Positions 11,401 through 24,155 of a stretch of DNA of 64,000 nt are shown one piece after another. The position numbers and the translations under genes are program-made. The notes under the pieces were generated by a model that had not been told where the DNA came from, searched no databases, and saw only the letters and a program-made list of their open reading frames with translations. Each line of letters starts with the position of its first letter. Positions within the stretch are counted from its first letter, which is position 1. Origin of the DNA: Hevea brasiliensis (taxonomy: Eukaryota > Streptophyta > Magnoliopsida > Malpighiales > Euphorbiaceae); assembly GCF_030052815.1 (NCBI RefSeq), contig NC_079505.1:12278520-12342519 (forward strand), given 5' to 3'.

Positions 11401-12419
11401 ATTAATTGAAAGACAAAAAAAAGTTAAAAATTGAAACAAGCCAAGGTTATGAAAGGAATCAAACCGAACCAATTCCATTATTTCAGATTAGTTTTTCGAT
11501 TTTGACCTTCTCGTTTTACTTCCCTACATTTTCACTCATTTGCAAAGATATTCTCTCAAACTAACTAATAACAGGTCAAAGTAAAAAGCCTCATATTTCA
11601 TACATATTCTTTCTCAAAAACAAGAAAAATAATATTTTATATTGAAAGCACTAAAAAATAGTATTCCTTCGTATATAAATTTTCAATATTTCTTTATTTA
11701 TAAAGAAGTGAGACCCATTCATAAGGAAGAAGCATGTGCTTGGGAGGCATTGAATAATCCCTTAACAAACATAATACCAAAAAATAAAACCTCAACGAAA
11801 ATAAGAGATTATGAAATCAAAGAATCTTTGATTTTACATTGGTGAAAAATCAATGCAATAAATCAATGCAATCAACGTTCAACAAACAGATTATAACTTT
11901 GATTTTAGTGTGAGCCAAAATCAACACAAGAACCCTAAGTGGAGAACACTGAACTGAAGAAGAACTAGGGCCTCTAGTGTTGGGCCTTTAGTGATTTGGG
12001 TTAGTCATTTGGGCTTTTAATGGTTTTACTTAGGTTTAAACATTTGGTGGTAGTGATGGCATAACTAGAACTAAATCGGAATTGATTGGGTCAAAATCAT
12101 ATTTGAACCGACTTTAAACCAGATTGAAACTGTCCATTCACGGTTTGGTTCAAATTAATATTTTTTAGAAATTATAAATTAGCGGTTTTCAATCGGATTG
12201 AACCATCGGTTTCAAACTAGACCAAATTAGCAATTTAAATAAAAAGAATTCAATAATTACCGTATCCTACTCCTAATTCATTTGTATAAATCTTATATTC
12301 TTTACACTCTTTTTAATTTTCAAATACTCTCTCAATTTCTCTCAAATTCTTTGGACTATTATTTTTTACACTCTCTTTAATTTTCGATGCTCTCTCTATT
12401 TTCCTAATTTATTATTTTA
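11401..12419. other. Intergenic DNA, nothing recognised
   Basis: AT-rich. 12060-12230 is rich in short GGTTCAAA/TTGAACC words in both orientations, a common low-grade MITE-like composition. No gene seen. Confidence 0.35.
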
Positions 12420-15400
12420 TGTAACACCTCTCCATGCATAGTCATGTGCAAATTACTGTTCCGGTAACCGGTGTCGGTCCGGATAATTAAGATGATTAGA
12501 ATCATATTTAAGTCACCTAGAAAAGCTCTGAACAAAAATTAATAGTGATTATCCGAAGGTTAAATACAGATCAGAAAAATAGAACATAAAAAGTTAAATG
12601 AGCCGGAGGTCACAGCGATGGGTGACTGCACCGGAAAGTGATTGCGAGATCAATTATAACCCTAATTTCGTACAGGACATTGTGACACCGCAGTCTTAAG
12701 AAAAATTGCGAAGCTAGTGGAAAAGAGGAAATCACAGAAAAGAATTGATAAGTAGATCAAATAATTAGATCAGGGTTCCGAAAGAAATACAGAATTATTG
12801 GTAAACCGAATTAGTTCGGCATGGGCAAATTGGTCAATTCACTCTTAGAGGTGACTCATGACCTAACTGTCCAATAAAATGTGAGAAATTAAAATTATGA
12901 AATATATAATTAAATTTAAGAAGTGAGGAAAAAAAGAAAGGAAAAAGAAAAGAAAAGAAAATTAGAATAATGTCATCACCATGGATGACATCATGCATGA
13001 CTTCAAAATTCATTTTAATTTAATGACTTAATTTGACTAAGTCAAATTTTGGATAAATATGCATAAAATCAAAATAAAACAAAAATAATTTTGGTCTTCT
13101 CCTTCATTCTTGCCGCCACCTTCTCTCTCCACTCTCTCTCTCATTTTTTTTTTCTTTTCCTTCCTCCATTAAAGCTCATTTTGAGCTTTTAGAACTCTAA
13201 ATTTCCCCATAAATTTCTTATTAAACTTATAGAAGTCTTCAAATTAAGCTTCAAGAAAGAGATTGGGAGAAGTGAAATTAAAGAAAAATTGGAGAATTGG
13301 AAGTTCAAAGTCATCAAGTGAGGTAAGTAATTTAATTCTCTTCTTTAGTAAAAATTGATTGAATTTAAGTTATTTTTGATAGAATTACATGAAGAATTTT
13401 GAAAAATTCTATAAATCGAAATCATGGGAAAATTCGGCCACCATTAGATCCCCTAGGGTTTGATTGATCTTGATGAAGTTAAAAGTATATTTAAGCTTAG
13501 ATTAGTGTTAATTTCATAAATTGAGGAAATTGAGAATTAGGGTTCTTGACCCTTAGGGTTTTGGGGGAAAATTTTGAGAATTTGGTAAATTGATGTACTT
13601 TGACCTAAGTGAGGTTTAAAATGGTTAATTGGTGTAATTTAGAATGTGTTTGAATGGTTAAAATTGAAATGGGATTGTGAATGTGTGATGTTCAATTCTG
13701 GACAGCTTGACCCTTACCCATTCAAATAGGTATAACTGGAAATTGGTTGCTCCAATTGGTGTGAGGCCAATTGGAGATGAAAATTAAACATAATGCAACA
13801 ATTTTGGTGAAGAAACCTTACCCTAAAACTAAACACAAAGTAGAGTAAAATTAGGTTAAATCCGGGTAAGGCACACTGCCACTGTACAGAAATGATCAAA
13901 TGAACAATATTTATTCATTTGGCCATAACTTGGTCTAGACAGATCCAAATGACCTGATTTTTGAACCATTAAAAAGCTATGAGATAGTACTACAACTTTC
14001 ATGAAGAATACAAACCTAAATTCTGCCCATAACCAAGTCAAATTATTAACCAAAATTGAGTCACCAAAACTGCCAGAACCAGAATTGTGCCCAGAATTCT
14101 GGGTTGTAACCAATCCGGCCAGTCATAGAAAAATAGGCATAATTTGAGCTACAAAACTCTAAATGGAATGATTCAAAAAGGGAATTAAAGCTAAGACATT
14201 AAGGAACAACTTTGATGAAGGACATTTAACCAAATTTCCATAGTAACCAGACCAATGGAACAGTAGAAAATAGTAACCCAACACTGAATTTTTGGATTTG
14301 CACCTAGAGAAATTAAAAATTGAATTGGCAATCAATGCTAACAAAATTGACACCCAAAATATGGTATATTAGTGCAATTAGAATTAATAAACCTATTAAG
14401 CATGAAAAAGTCAATATTTTGACTTGAATAGTATCATGAATAGTGCCACTATACACAAAAATGTAAAGGACCCGAAATTATAAATCATAATGGGTAGGAT
14501 AAGTTTGAAAAGAAATTGTTAGAATTTAATTATTAGAAATGGATACTGAAGCACTCTAAATTTATGCGTTTCAGTTAGAAGGGGATCTTCGAAGGAGAAA
14601 CGAAAATTTGAGTAAATTGAGTTAACAAAAGAGGTTTGTGCACAACTAGTTTTAAATTGTTCATGTTTTGTATATTTTATTTGATTAAATGATTTTAGTT
14701 TCTTTATGTATTATGTTTACCAATTATTGAATTTATTTCAATGATTATTAAAATGTGTTATGGTATGAATGAGTTTAGTTTTGGAAAATTTGATTTGAAA
14801 AATGGTTTATACTTAACATGGGAAATAGATTAAATATGTTTTGAATTGTGATGGGCATAAAAAGATTATTGGATATTGGAATTGACTTTGAATTAAATTG
14901 TATTGTGATTTATGCTCATAAAAAGGAACAAAGAGATTCATGATGTGTTTTATATCTCACTATAGATGCTCGACTAGGTTATTACCTGTCCCTCATTTGT
15001 TGAAGAGACACTGAAGTTAGCTTTGTTTTGATTACCATGGTACGTGCACATGCTTAGATTCTCCTCTTATTAGAGGTTAGATCTAAGTTTCTCATGGCCC
15101 TTTCGAAAGTTGCATTGTTGCGGTGTTGTAATGTACACGATAATTCGATCTCCCCGACCATAGGAAGTTAGAATCACGATTCGACCTCCCTGACCATAGG
15201 GAGTTAGAATTGCTTTGAAGATGGCCTTTACGGATTAGTTCGGCATAGTTAGTGAGATAAAGAATAGTTTTGGAAAATGAGAAATGATGATTTTAAACTG
15301 TTATTTGAGTAAAATTGATTTGAAAGAGACTATTTGTTTTGTAATAACTATTTTCATAGTTGATGGAATTGTTTCAAATGACCAATTACAATTGGAAAAA

Positions 15401-16309
15401 TTTTAATTATTAACCAAGGTCACTTAATTATTTGATTTATACCATTGAAAATATTGACTTGATTTTATGATTTTTGAAGAAATCAACATTTCCAACTTTT
15501 GTTTTGAATTGTCACCGTATATATATTTTTTATATATACTTTAAATTATTGTTGTGCACTACTGAGTTCACCAATCAGCGATAGCTTTGTATGCCGTCGC
15601 AGGTGAAAGGACTATAAAGCAGCTAAGTAAGATTCCTTGAAGACTAATTGGGATTAGCTCTGGTATATCATAAGTATACCCTTGTACGTTAGATTTTGAT
15701 GTATACATATAATTATATGTATGTAATTTATTTGAGTAGTTATACAAGAACTTTTATAATATTATTTTGGGTATGTAATTAAAATGTAAATTATTGTAAT
15801 ATTAATTTGAGATTTTATTTACCTGTATATTATTGTAATATTAATTTTATTACCCTAATGAGTATGATATTCAAATTTCTTCCTGAGTTTTGAAATCTAT
15901 GTATGGTTTTCCTTATGAAAAGTACGGCTTGAACATGGAATTGAGTTGATTGTGTTGAATTGGGAGATGAAAATGATTTGTATTGGAGTTGTGGTTGAGT
16001 AAACATATTGGAAGTATTTTTCTTTTCAGGTTTTGAAGAATTGTTTTCTCAAAATACAGCCGGTACTCTGTCAAAATTTTGAAAAAATTTCATAACACCA
16101 GATTTTAATCGAGGATTTGATGCATGACCAAAATTTCAATTAAAAGCTTTTTAATAAATATTCAATGTTTCCACTACTATAAAAATGATCAAAATTTGTT
16201 TTAAAATCGCTTATAGTATATTTAATGGGTTACCAGTAGGCGAAGTACGGTAATTCATTAGGTGTACTATGAGAGCATGTTATGCCTTACGGAGGAGTAA
16301 GGTGTGACA
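12420..16309 (+). repeat. Solo LTR of a Tekay-like Ty3-gypsy family
   Basis: Starts TGTAACACC and ends GGTGTGACA, 3890 bp, flanked by perfect 5-bp duplications TTTTA (12415-12419 and 16310-16314). Its ends and much of its length match, in reverse orientation, the two 3.86-kb LTRs at 52560-56426 and 59167-63027, but it is clearly more diverged. No internal domain, PBS or polypurine tract adjoins either edge, so it is a solo LTR, most likely left by recombination between two LTRs. It holds a local direct repeat with CGACCTCCC(T/C)GACCATAGG near 15145-15200. Open frames within it have no recognisable domains. Confidence 0.88.
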
Positions 16310-17319
16310 TTTTATATACTCACTGAAATTTTTAATACTAAATTTTCCTACTTTATTATTTTATACAATTATTGAAATTTTCAATGTGATCTCAATTACT
16401 ATATTATTATTTCCTCAATAAAATTTCTAATACACCCTATTTTAATTTTTTTCCTTTTTTGTGTTTTTTTTTTAATTATTGACTTTTATCATACAATTTT
16501 ATAAAAAAAGGCATGCAATAAAATTAAAAACTTTAATTCATCTAAATTCACAAAGGATGAATAGGTAAAATTAAGTTCATACACCCATTTTTTTTAAAAT
16601 TTCTTTAACAGAAAATTAATTTCATCTTTAATTTTTTATTAATTAAGCCCAAGTCTTTTCTTATTAAATTTTTCTTCAAGATAAATTAATTTCATTCTTT
16701 TATTTTATTTTAATTAAAAGATGTTTAAGAAAAATTAAAATATTTTTACAAACATAACCTAATTTCAAATCAATAAAAATTTTTCTCTAATTTTTTATTT
16801 TTGTCTAAGCCGTTCTTATCTGGTGGCGCCTCTCAAACAATTCCATAGCAGTTTGGTTCAAGTCTATAATTTCATTCAACATAAACCAACGACTCTGAAC
16901 CAACCATGACCACTCCTATTTGGTGGCGTTAAAGAGTAACAATTTGGGTTGGACAATTAAGCTGAGCCTGGTTGGTCTGTAGCCTTTGCAAGTGGAAAGA
17001 CGAGAACCTTTTGTTTTGCAGCCCAAAAATTTAGTTGGCTTGTTTTTCTGTTTTTTATTATAGTAAATAATCGAATCGAATCACAATCATAATCATAATT
17101 TTTGAAAATTGTTAAATAGAGCCAAATCATTTAAATAAAATAATTGAAGCAAAATGGTTTAAGCTTAGAGGTTTTGAGTTTAATAATTATGTTTATTTTT
17201 AATATTTTCAATGCATAAAAACAAATAAGAGCAAAATCATATAACATATATTATCGATGCTTGTTCCCCATAGGCCCAAGCCCAAGAATAGAGAATTAAA
17301 TTTAGACAAAACTTGGATC
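16310..17319. other. Intergenic DNA, nothing certain
   Basis: AT-rich. The piece at about 17160-17225 repeats the 3' part of SINE candidate 1. A phrase TGGTGGCG occurs twice (about 16823 and 16921) without an open frame I can assign. Confidence 0.35.
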
Positions 17320-17545
17320 CATCCTTCACCGTTATGGATTGGCTTTTAATTTATATGCAATATCTGGATGTGTGTATGACACTGAAAATTGAGTTTATGC
17401 TTTTAGGATTTTGATTGCTGTAGGAGTAGGACATGAAATACTGCTTTATGTTTATTTCATGGCATAATATGTAGCTTCAATTGTATTTGAACTGAGTTTG
17501 TTCTTAACTAGCATGGTGACGACTCCATTTTCTATGATGGATCTG
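17320..17545 (+). pseudogene. JAZ-array relic: intron fragment of an upstream copy
   Basis: This stretch matches the intron that follows the Jas-motif exon in copy 1 (about 19030-19240) and copy 2 (about 38525-38720), including GTTATGGATTG, TTTAGGATTT(T/C)GATTGCT and GGCATAATATGTAG. It carries no exon. It most likely marks a third, mostly deleted copy that preceded copy 1. Confidence 0.6.
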
Positions 17546-17825
17546 TTGATGAGAAATTTTAAAATACAACATTTGCTTGAGTTTTTGTATTTATAATAAA
17601 GATACCTATAATTGAGTTTATTTATTTTAAATACATTTTAAAATAATAAAGATAAAATGTATTTATTTTGTATTTTAAACGCAATTACAAAGTATCATGT
17701 TACATAAAGCATATTTTCTTGTGTATCTAATCTACAAATAAAAATATGACGATTAGATTTTTTTACTCGAATAAGGAATTCATCCTATTAAATTATTCCC
17801 TGAGCAATCCTGCTTTGTAGTCCCA

Positions 17826-19674
17826 TTTTGCTTCCATTGTGAACAATGTGGGTGGTAATTCTATCAACTTACAATCTCTTGCAGGAGTTGCAATCATAAG
17901 CCCTGTCTCTGTTCATCCCACTCCAAGTTCCATTGTTGGTACCACCCATCTTAGGTACCTTCTTATCTAATACTTTAACATGCATTTTTAATTTTCTTTT
18001 TATATAACAATATGATAAAATGGCTAGAATTGCTAATATAACATTCTCAATATCATCTGGGGCTCCTGCTTAATTGACCATATTCTATGCTGGTTCTGTT
18101 TGTGTTTATGATGATATTTCTATTGGATAAAATGATTAATAGAGCCCACTAACAGATATCAACAAAGGAAAAATGGAAGACATATGTAGAGAAAGAGTTG
18201 TTATTAATCTGAAATTGAAGGTGCCTATAAATAGGCTTAAATGATAACCGAAAAGCTAGAAAAAACAGACAAAATCAAGCCACTAACAGAGAAAAATCTG
18301 GTAGAAAAAAACCAGATACTTGCTAACTAACTAACAAAGATCAAATCCAATACTTAGCTGCAATTTTGAATCAGTCTTCAAAAATTTCTCCTGATAAGGT
18401 ATCATTTCTCTGTGCTTTGCTTTCTGAACCTTTTGTTTAGAAGTGATGTGCTCTTTTTATTAATTGTTTACTCTTCTGCATAGGCTCAGGCCATTATGCT
18501 GTTGGCTAGACATGGGTCTTCGGTAACCCAGAATAAGGCAGTCTCCCCAATTCAAGTGCAGACACCAATATCTAGGCCTTCTGCTGGTGATGGTTTTGTT
18601 GGGAACAAAATCCAGGCCTTCTGCTAGTGATGGTTTTGTTGGGAACAAAATCCATACTGCATCTCCATGCTCAGGCCTTCCAAGCCCCATTTATGTGACC
18701 TCTAGCAGCACCAATGAATTGACAACAGTGAAATCAGCAGGAGCTTCAGCATCCGCAAATAACCAAATTGAAACATCAAACACAGTTAGTTCAGTAGCAC
18801 CTGGTTCTGAAATTCTGATTCCAGCAGGTGTGTCTAAAATTATAAAGTTTGCTTTTTTGAATAATTATTGAGTTGATCTAGTGTGCATATATATTGTCAT
18901 TGTAACAAAATGATGGTTGGCTTGCAGGTGCTGTACCTCAGGCTCGTAAAGCATCATTGGCTTGGTTTCTGGAGAAGCGCAAGGAAAGGTACGTTGTAGT
19001 CTTTTAATTTGATGGAAATAATTTGAATTCTATATAGAACCAACCTTGACTGTTATGGATTGTGCTTTTAACTTATTTGCAATATGTGGATGCATGACAT
19101 TGAAAGTTAAGTTTATGCCTTTAGGATTTCGATTGCTGTAGGACAATGAAATTCGGCTGCCATGGCATAATATGTAGTTTCAATTGTCTGTGAACTGAGT
19201 TTCTTCTTAACTAGCATGCTGACATTCCATCTTCTTTGATGGATATGCGCTTCATAGTCCTTTGTACACATCAAAAAGATAACATGCTTGCACTGAATAG
19301 TGAATATGCATGCTGGGCTTGAAGGTTGACCGATCAAGTTCGTTATCCTTCATTGAGTCCTAAAAGCTAGATAAAAAACTTAATGAATGTTGCCAAATGC
19401 CTGGTGGTGGATTCAGTTTTACACAAATTGTTAAAGAATCTTTTTGTTCTGGTAAGTGTTGAAAATGTCTATTCCTGATCTCCATCTACTGAGATCAGAT
19501 ACTTTTGTCAAAAGACTATCTCTCCCTGTATAAAGGAAAGGCCTGAGTTCACTGTAGTTGTGGGGTTGGGAGATATGGTGGTAAATTGATTATTTTGGCG
19601 TTTGAGGAGCTGATTATAGTTAAATGATGAACTTTTTTATTTGTTTGTTCTTCAATTGGTTCCAACTCAAGTTA
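17826..19674 (+). pseudogene. JAZ/TIFY6B-like repressor pseudogene, copy 1, 5' exons
   Basis: JAZ proteins are nuclear repressors of jasmonate signalling; the TIFY domain binds NINJA and dimerises, and the Jas motif binds COI1 and MYC factors. Visible exons: 17826-17952 (reading SPVSVHPTPSSIVGTT, donor GTACCT); a TIFY exon near 18050-18130 with LTIFYAGSVCVYDDIS but a TAA at 18071-18073 just before it; 18480-18830 starting AQAIMLLA; and the Jas exon 18928-18988 (VPQARKASLAWFLEKRKER) with good splice sites. A 40-bp tandem duplication (18574-18613 and 18614-18653) shifts the frame. The Jas motif has W where family members usually have R (SLARFLEKRKER). The gene continues at 35661 beyond the Athila insertion, which lies in the following intron. 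The pattern resembles JAZ3/TIFY6B more than JAZ1; I leave the symbol empty because the gene is dead. Confidence 0.8.
18574..18653 (+). repeat. 40-bp tandem duplication in a JAZ exon
   Basis: Two consecutive copies beginning AGGCCTTCTGCT(G/A)GTGATGG, one base different. Forty is not a multiple of three, so the duplication breaks the reading frame. Confidence 0.85.
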
Positions 19675-21257
19675 TGATGTGGCGAATCCGCAAGTATACG
19701 GGTCGTCTCAAGTAATAAAGTGATGAATCAAGTATCGTTCCCACGAGGATTTGCTGTTTGATTACTAAACTATGAATGAAGCGATTATTTGGGCTAATGA
19801 TTAATGAATAAATGGTAAATGTAAATGAGCAAGGTAAATTGATTAATCCAATTGAAATGGGTAAAGAGCAAACAAATAAATTCTAATTCTAGCTCGCAAT
19901 TAAACTAAAATTAACAATGGGTAATTTAAGCAAAAGTCTAATTATGGTAAAAGTGATTCCAGAGTTGGGGGTTTATGCATAAATTAATTGGGATTTGTCT
20001 TGGGCATTCCAATTTTTAAAAGAAAATAGAGTTTGAAGGAAATTGATTCTAAATCCCTTTGATATCTTTTTCAAGCAAATCAAAGCGTATTCTAAAATAA
20101 CCAAACCTACTTTCGTATGTATTTGATTATTTTAAAACCCATTAAGTTTTGTAACCAATAATTAATTCCTCTTAAAGTCCTAGTTTATTTCTAAATCTAG
20201 GTGATTTTAAGTTCCAATCCTTGATTAACTATCAATGACTTTCACCTTTCGGTCCTTCAATCAAAGATTAACACAATACCCAATGGGTACCAACATTAGG
20301 CAAGTAAATCAAGCACACAAGGAATGAATCAAAACTCATATTTATGTAAAATAAGGAAATACCCAATCCAAATCCACAAATTAATCTAAGACATACTTCC
20401 CAACTCTGAAATCTAAAGAAATTACTCACTCATAATGGTATTTACAAGAAATATTGATGGAAGAATATAGAAAAACATGATAAAAGGACTGAAATGGGAA
20501 AACCCAGGCAGAAGAACCAAGGTCTCTGGTTTCTGGAGCTCCAAACTCGTCGTGACTCCTCTTCCTAGAGAGAATGGCGTCTTCTCTCTCTCTTTCTATT
20601 CAATTTTTCCTTCCTTTTTGTTTTTCCTCCCCTTCCTCTTATGGCAAAAATAAGGAAAATGATGAATTTATATGGTCCCTCAAAGTTGCCCTAAAAGTAA
20701 AATAAAAGACAAGGAGTGGATAGGAAATGAGGTGTAAAATTATCCAAGTCAGCAGCACTATTCACGTTCTGGGCATTCTGCTTAGGGTTCGGCCTAACCC
20801 TGAGCAGCTTTTTAGCAATTTTCAGCTTCTGGTCGCACTGCCTGCTTAAGGTCAAGCAGACCTTCAGCAAATCTCGGCAGACTTAGAGTAAAATAGACTT
20901 TTCTGCTCATGCTTGACTTGTGCTGCACCTTAAGCACTGCCGCTTTACCCTAAGCATGACCTTAAGCAAAGTCTCAAGCAAATTTCGGCTAGTTTGCTCT
21001 TTCAAGGCTTGATTTCTTCAACTTTCCTCCATGCTTAAAGAACTTCAAATCTCTTCAAATTATTTCCTATTGCACTCATTGATCTTCGATTTGCCACAAA
21101 ATCCTATCAAAAACAACAAAATTACTAAAATCAAATATAAAGTATCTAAAGTTAACAAATAAGCTAAAATAAAGCTAAAAACATAAAATCTACTAAAATA
21201 TAAGGGCAAAATGGATGCAAAACTATCCTAAAATGCCTATATGAAATGAGTGTAACA
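19675..21257 (-). repeat. Athila 3' LTR (left copy)
   Basis: 1583 bp; on the plus strand starts TGATGTGGCGAATCC and ends GTGTAACA. Nearly identical to 34091-35660, with most differences clustered around CAG/CTG words near 20530-20560 and 20750-20870. The phrase CTTAAGCA and variants repeats through about 20840-21000. Confidence 0.93.
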
Positions 21258-22114
21258 AATTCCCCCAAACTCAAATCTTTGCTTGTCCTCAAGCAAATTA
21301 AAAACAATTAATGCAATTTGGGGTACCTTATCTTAAATTTATGAAAATTACTTATCCAAACTCTCAAGCTTACTTTTAGCCACCAACAAACCATATACCC
21401 ACTTTCAAGGTGCAAAGAATTCAATCCTTACCAAAGTTATCACCGCTTAGCCTTGGGTCAATTATCCATATCATCAAGCCCAAACCAATCAATCACAAAG
21501 AATAATCATGCCTAAATAGACTATAGGGTAATCCATAAACTAAAGTGTCTCAAATAATGATGAAAGTAAATGGATGGATTTAATGATATCCCAATCCCAT
21601 AGGCAATTCTCCTATTCCAATCTCCACTAATGTAGCAAAACACCATCAAAAGATCAAAAGGACTTTCAAGGGTCGTAATGGGGCTAAGGGGGTGATAATG
21701 TGGCTAACAAGAAAGGGATAAGGGTAACAAAATATGAGAATAATCAGATTATTAAAAGATTAAGACACACAAATTTTTTTTTTTTTTTTTGAATCATTTG
21801 GGAGAAGGAACTTTACAACTATTCACCAATGCTAGCATATAATTTTGAAGCTTTTAGAGGGACTATATAAATAATATTGACTTTGAATTACAATTGTCCC
21901 TTTCAATTCACCCCCAAACTCATTTCTTTGTGTACTTGGGTGGTGAATTACTTTACATACCATAATTGAATTTGCTAGCCCCTTTTTTTTAGTCACTTCT
22001 CCCAACTAATTATTATTATTATTTTTTTTAATTGTATCTATCACTCAAAGGATTATCTCATAGAGGGTAGGTAAGTGTTTGGGTTTGTGGCTAGGCATTG
22101 ATATGGGCTCCAAA
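21258..22114 (-). other. Athila 3' non-coding region with polypurine tracts
   Basis: On the minus strand the polypurine tract GAGTTTGGGGGAATT abuts the LTR (21258-21272). The same 11-mer GAGTTTGGGGG recurs at 21911-21921. No coding sequence seen. Confidence 0.65.
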
Positions 22115-22339
22115 CACTACAAGAAAAGTTAAAAATAACTATGAAAATTACCGACTACAAAATTTCGTGGGTAATTTACCGACGAATTACCGACGCTTTA
22201 CCGATGAAAAGAGAAATAAAATTTAAATTAATTTTTACCGACGAAATTACCGACTAATTACCGACTAAAACTTTATCGACGATGTAATTTCGTAGGTAAA
22301 AGTGGTGCCTAACATTAGCGGCAAAAGTAGCGACCAAAT

Positions 22340-23480
22340 AATAAAAATAACGACCAAATGTTTCGTTGGTAATTACCAACGAAATGCTTTTCGTAGGTAA
22401 TAGTAAGAAAAAAAAAGAAAATAAAATTTTAAAAAAAATACCTACGAAAAATTTTTCGTCGGTAATTACCAACGAAAAGTTTTTCGTAGGTAATATTAAG
22501 AAAAAAATAGAGAAAAAAATTTCTAAAAAAAATACTTACAAAAAATTTTTCGTCGGTAATTACCAACGAAATGCTTTTCGTAGGTAATATTAAGGAGAAA
22601 ATAGAGAAGAAAAAATCTAAAAAGCTTGAAAAAATTTTAGCTACGAATTTTTTTCGTCGGTAATTACCAACGAAACGCTTTTCGTAGGTAATATTAAGGA
22701 GAAAATAGAAAATAAATTTTTTTAAAAAAATACCTACGAAAAATTTGTCATCGGTAATTACCAACGAAAAATTTTTCGTAGGTAATAGTAAGACAAAATA
22801 GAGAAGAAAATTTCTTAAAAACTAAAAAAAATACCTACGAAAAATTTTTCGTCGGTAATTACCAACGAAAAGCTTTTCATAGGTAATATTAAGGAGAAAA
22901 TAGGAAAAAAAAAATCTAAAAAACTAAAAAAAATTTACCTACGAAAAAATTTTAGTCGGTAATTACCAACGAAAAGCTTTTCGTAGGTAATATTTAGGAG
23001 AAAATAGAGAAAAAAAATTCTAAAAAACTAAAAAAATTTTACCTACGAAAAGTATTTAGTCGGTAATTAACAACGAAATACTTTTCGTTGGTAATATTAA
23101 GGAGAAAATAGGGAAAAAATTCTAAAAAACTAAAAAAATTTTACCTACGAAAAAATTTTAATCGGTAATTACCAACGAAAAGCTTTTCGTAGGTAATATT
23201 TAGGAGAAAATAGAGAAAAAAAATTCTAAAAAACTAAAAAAATTTTACCTACGAAAAGTATTTAGTCGGTAATTACCAACGAAATACTTTTCGTAGGTAA
23301 TATTAAGGAGAAAATAGGGAAAAAATTCTAAAAAACTTAAAAAATTTTAGCTACGAATTGTTTTCGTCGGTAATTACCAACGAAACGATTTTCGTAGGTA
23401 ATATTAAGGAGAAATTGAAAATAAAATTTTAAAAAAATACCTACGAAATATATTTAGTCGGTAATTCGTCGGTAAATCAC
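22340..23480. repeat. Array of about eleven palindromic units, period near 105 bp
   Basis: Each unit has TACCTACGAAAAA, then GTCGGTAATTACCAACGAAA, then GCTTTTCGTAGGTAATATT and an A-rich spacer AAGGAGAAAATAG. Unit starts fall roughly every 100-105 bases. Subterminal repeats of this sort are transposase-binding regions in En/Spm-type elements; that role here is inferred. Confidence 0.8.
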
Positions 23481-23493
23481 AAAAAATGTGAAA

Positions 23494-23544
23494 TTCCCAC
23501 ATCGTTTGAGAATAGATTTGAGGGTAGTGAGTTTGTCTATAAAA
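23494..23544 (+). promoter_or_regulatory. Plant snRNA-type promoter: USE plus TATA
   Basis: TTCCCACATCG (23494-23504) matches the plant upstream sequence element RTCCCACATCG in 10 of 11 positions. TATAAAA (23538-23544) follows, 33 bases after the USE, a centre distance of about 42 bases. In plant snRNA genes a spacing of about four helical turns goes with RNA polymerase II and about three turns with polymerase III, so this looks Pol II-like. Motif match is direct; promoter activity is inference. Confidence 0.5.
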
Positions 23545-23557
23545 GGAGAACTACCCT

Positions 23558-23606
23558 CCAACATAGAGCAATTGTGGCATAGTCACATATATGGGGTCTA
23601 TGTTGG
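23558..23606 (+). ncRNA. Candidate hairpin RNA downstream of the USE/TATA promoter
   Basis: CCAACATAGA (23558-23567) and TCTATGTTGG (23597-23606) form a perfect 10-bp inverted repeat enclosing a smaller one (TGTG...CACA, 23573-23576 and 23584-23587, 7-base loop). It begins 14 bases after the TATA element. CACTAGTAATTT (from 23611) is a loose match to the plant snRNA 3' signal CA(N)AGTNNAA. It does not match any spliceosomal snRNA I know. Transcription is not shown by sequence alone. Confidence 0.3.
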
Positions 23607-24155
23607 GCTCCACTAGTAATTTTTTTTAAGTCAATTAAATCTTAAAAAATTATAAATTAAAATAATTAATAATTAATATTTAATTTAAAAATTAAAAAAT
23701 TAATTTGAAAATTTTAAATTAAATTAAATTAAATTAAAATTTAAATTACATTTTAAATTAAATTAAATTTAAAAGTTAATTTAAATTAAAAAAAAATAAA
23801 AATTAAATTAAATTAAAAATTAATGATTAAATTAAAAAATATTAAATAAAAATTAGCTACGAAAATTTGTTTTCGTCGGTAATTACCAACAAAAAATTTT
23901 GTCGGTAAATTGTCGGTAATTTATAAGAGCAAAATCTCCTACGAAATTACCTACATCAAAATTTAAATTTACCTACTAAATAATTTGTCGGTAAATTTAG
24001 CGACAACATTTTTTTCGTCGGCAAAAATTACCTACGCTAGTATTTGTGGACGAAAAAATTTCGTCGGTAATTCGTCGGTAATCACTGATTACCTACGAAA
24101 TTTCAGTATATTTGGTCGGTAATTTTTGTTGCTATTTTTTTAATTTCTTGTAGTG

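Larger units (their letters stand above)
22115..24155. mobile_element. Non-autonomous CACTA (CMC) transposon
   Basis: Starts CACTACAAGAAAAG and ends with the inverse CTTGTAGTG, with 3-bp duplications AAA on both sides (22112-22114, 24156-24158). These are the defining CACTA terminal repeats and duplication length. At 2041 bp it has no transposase. Most of it is an array of palindromic subterminal repeats (CGTCGGTAATTACCAACG and CTTTTCGTAGGTAATATT words). A distinct non-repetitive segment (about 23488-23620) carries a promoter-like sequence. Inserted in the Athila non-coding region, so it is younger than Athila. Confidence 0.9.

Noticed and set aside
17560..17710. Short AT-rich inverted repeat (MITE?)
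   Set aside because: The inverted match is mostly low-complexity A/T with no terminal duplication I could define.
22254..22764. Lys/Phe-rich frames with VITNE repeats
   Set aside because: Translation of the palindromic CACTA array in several frames.
22340..23480. Possible CRISPR-like array
   Set aside because: Units are palindromic, with similar rather than unique spacers, inside a plant CACTA element.
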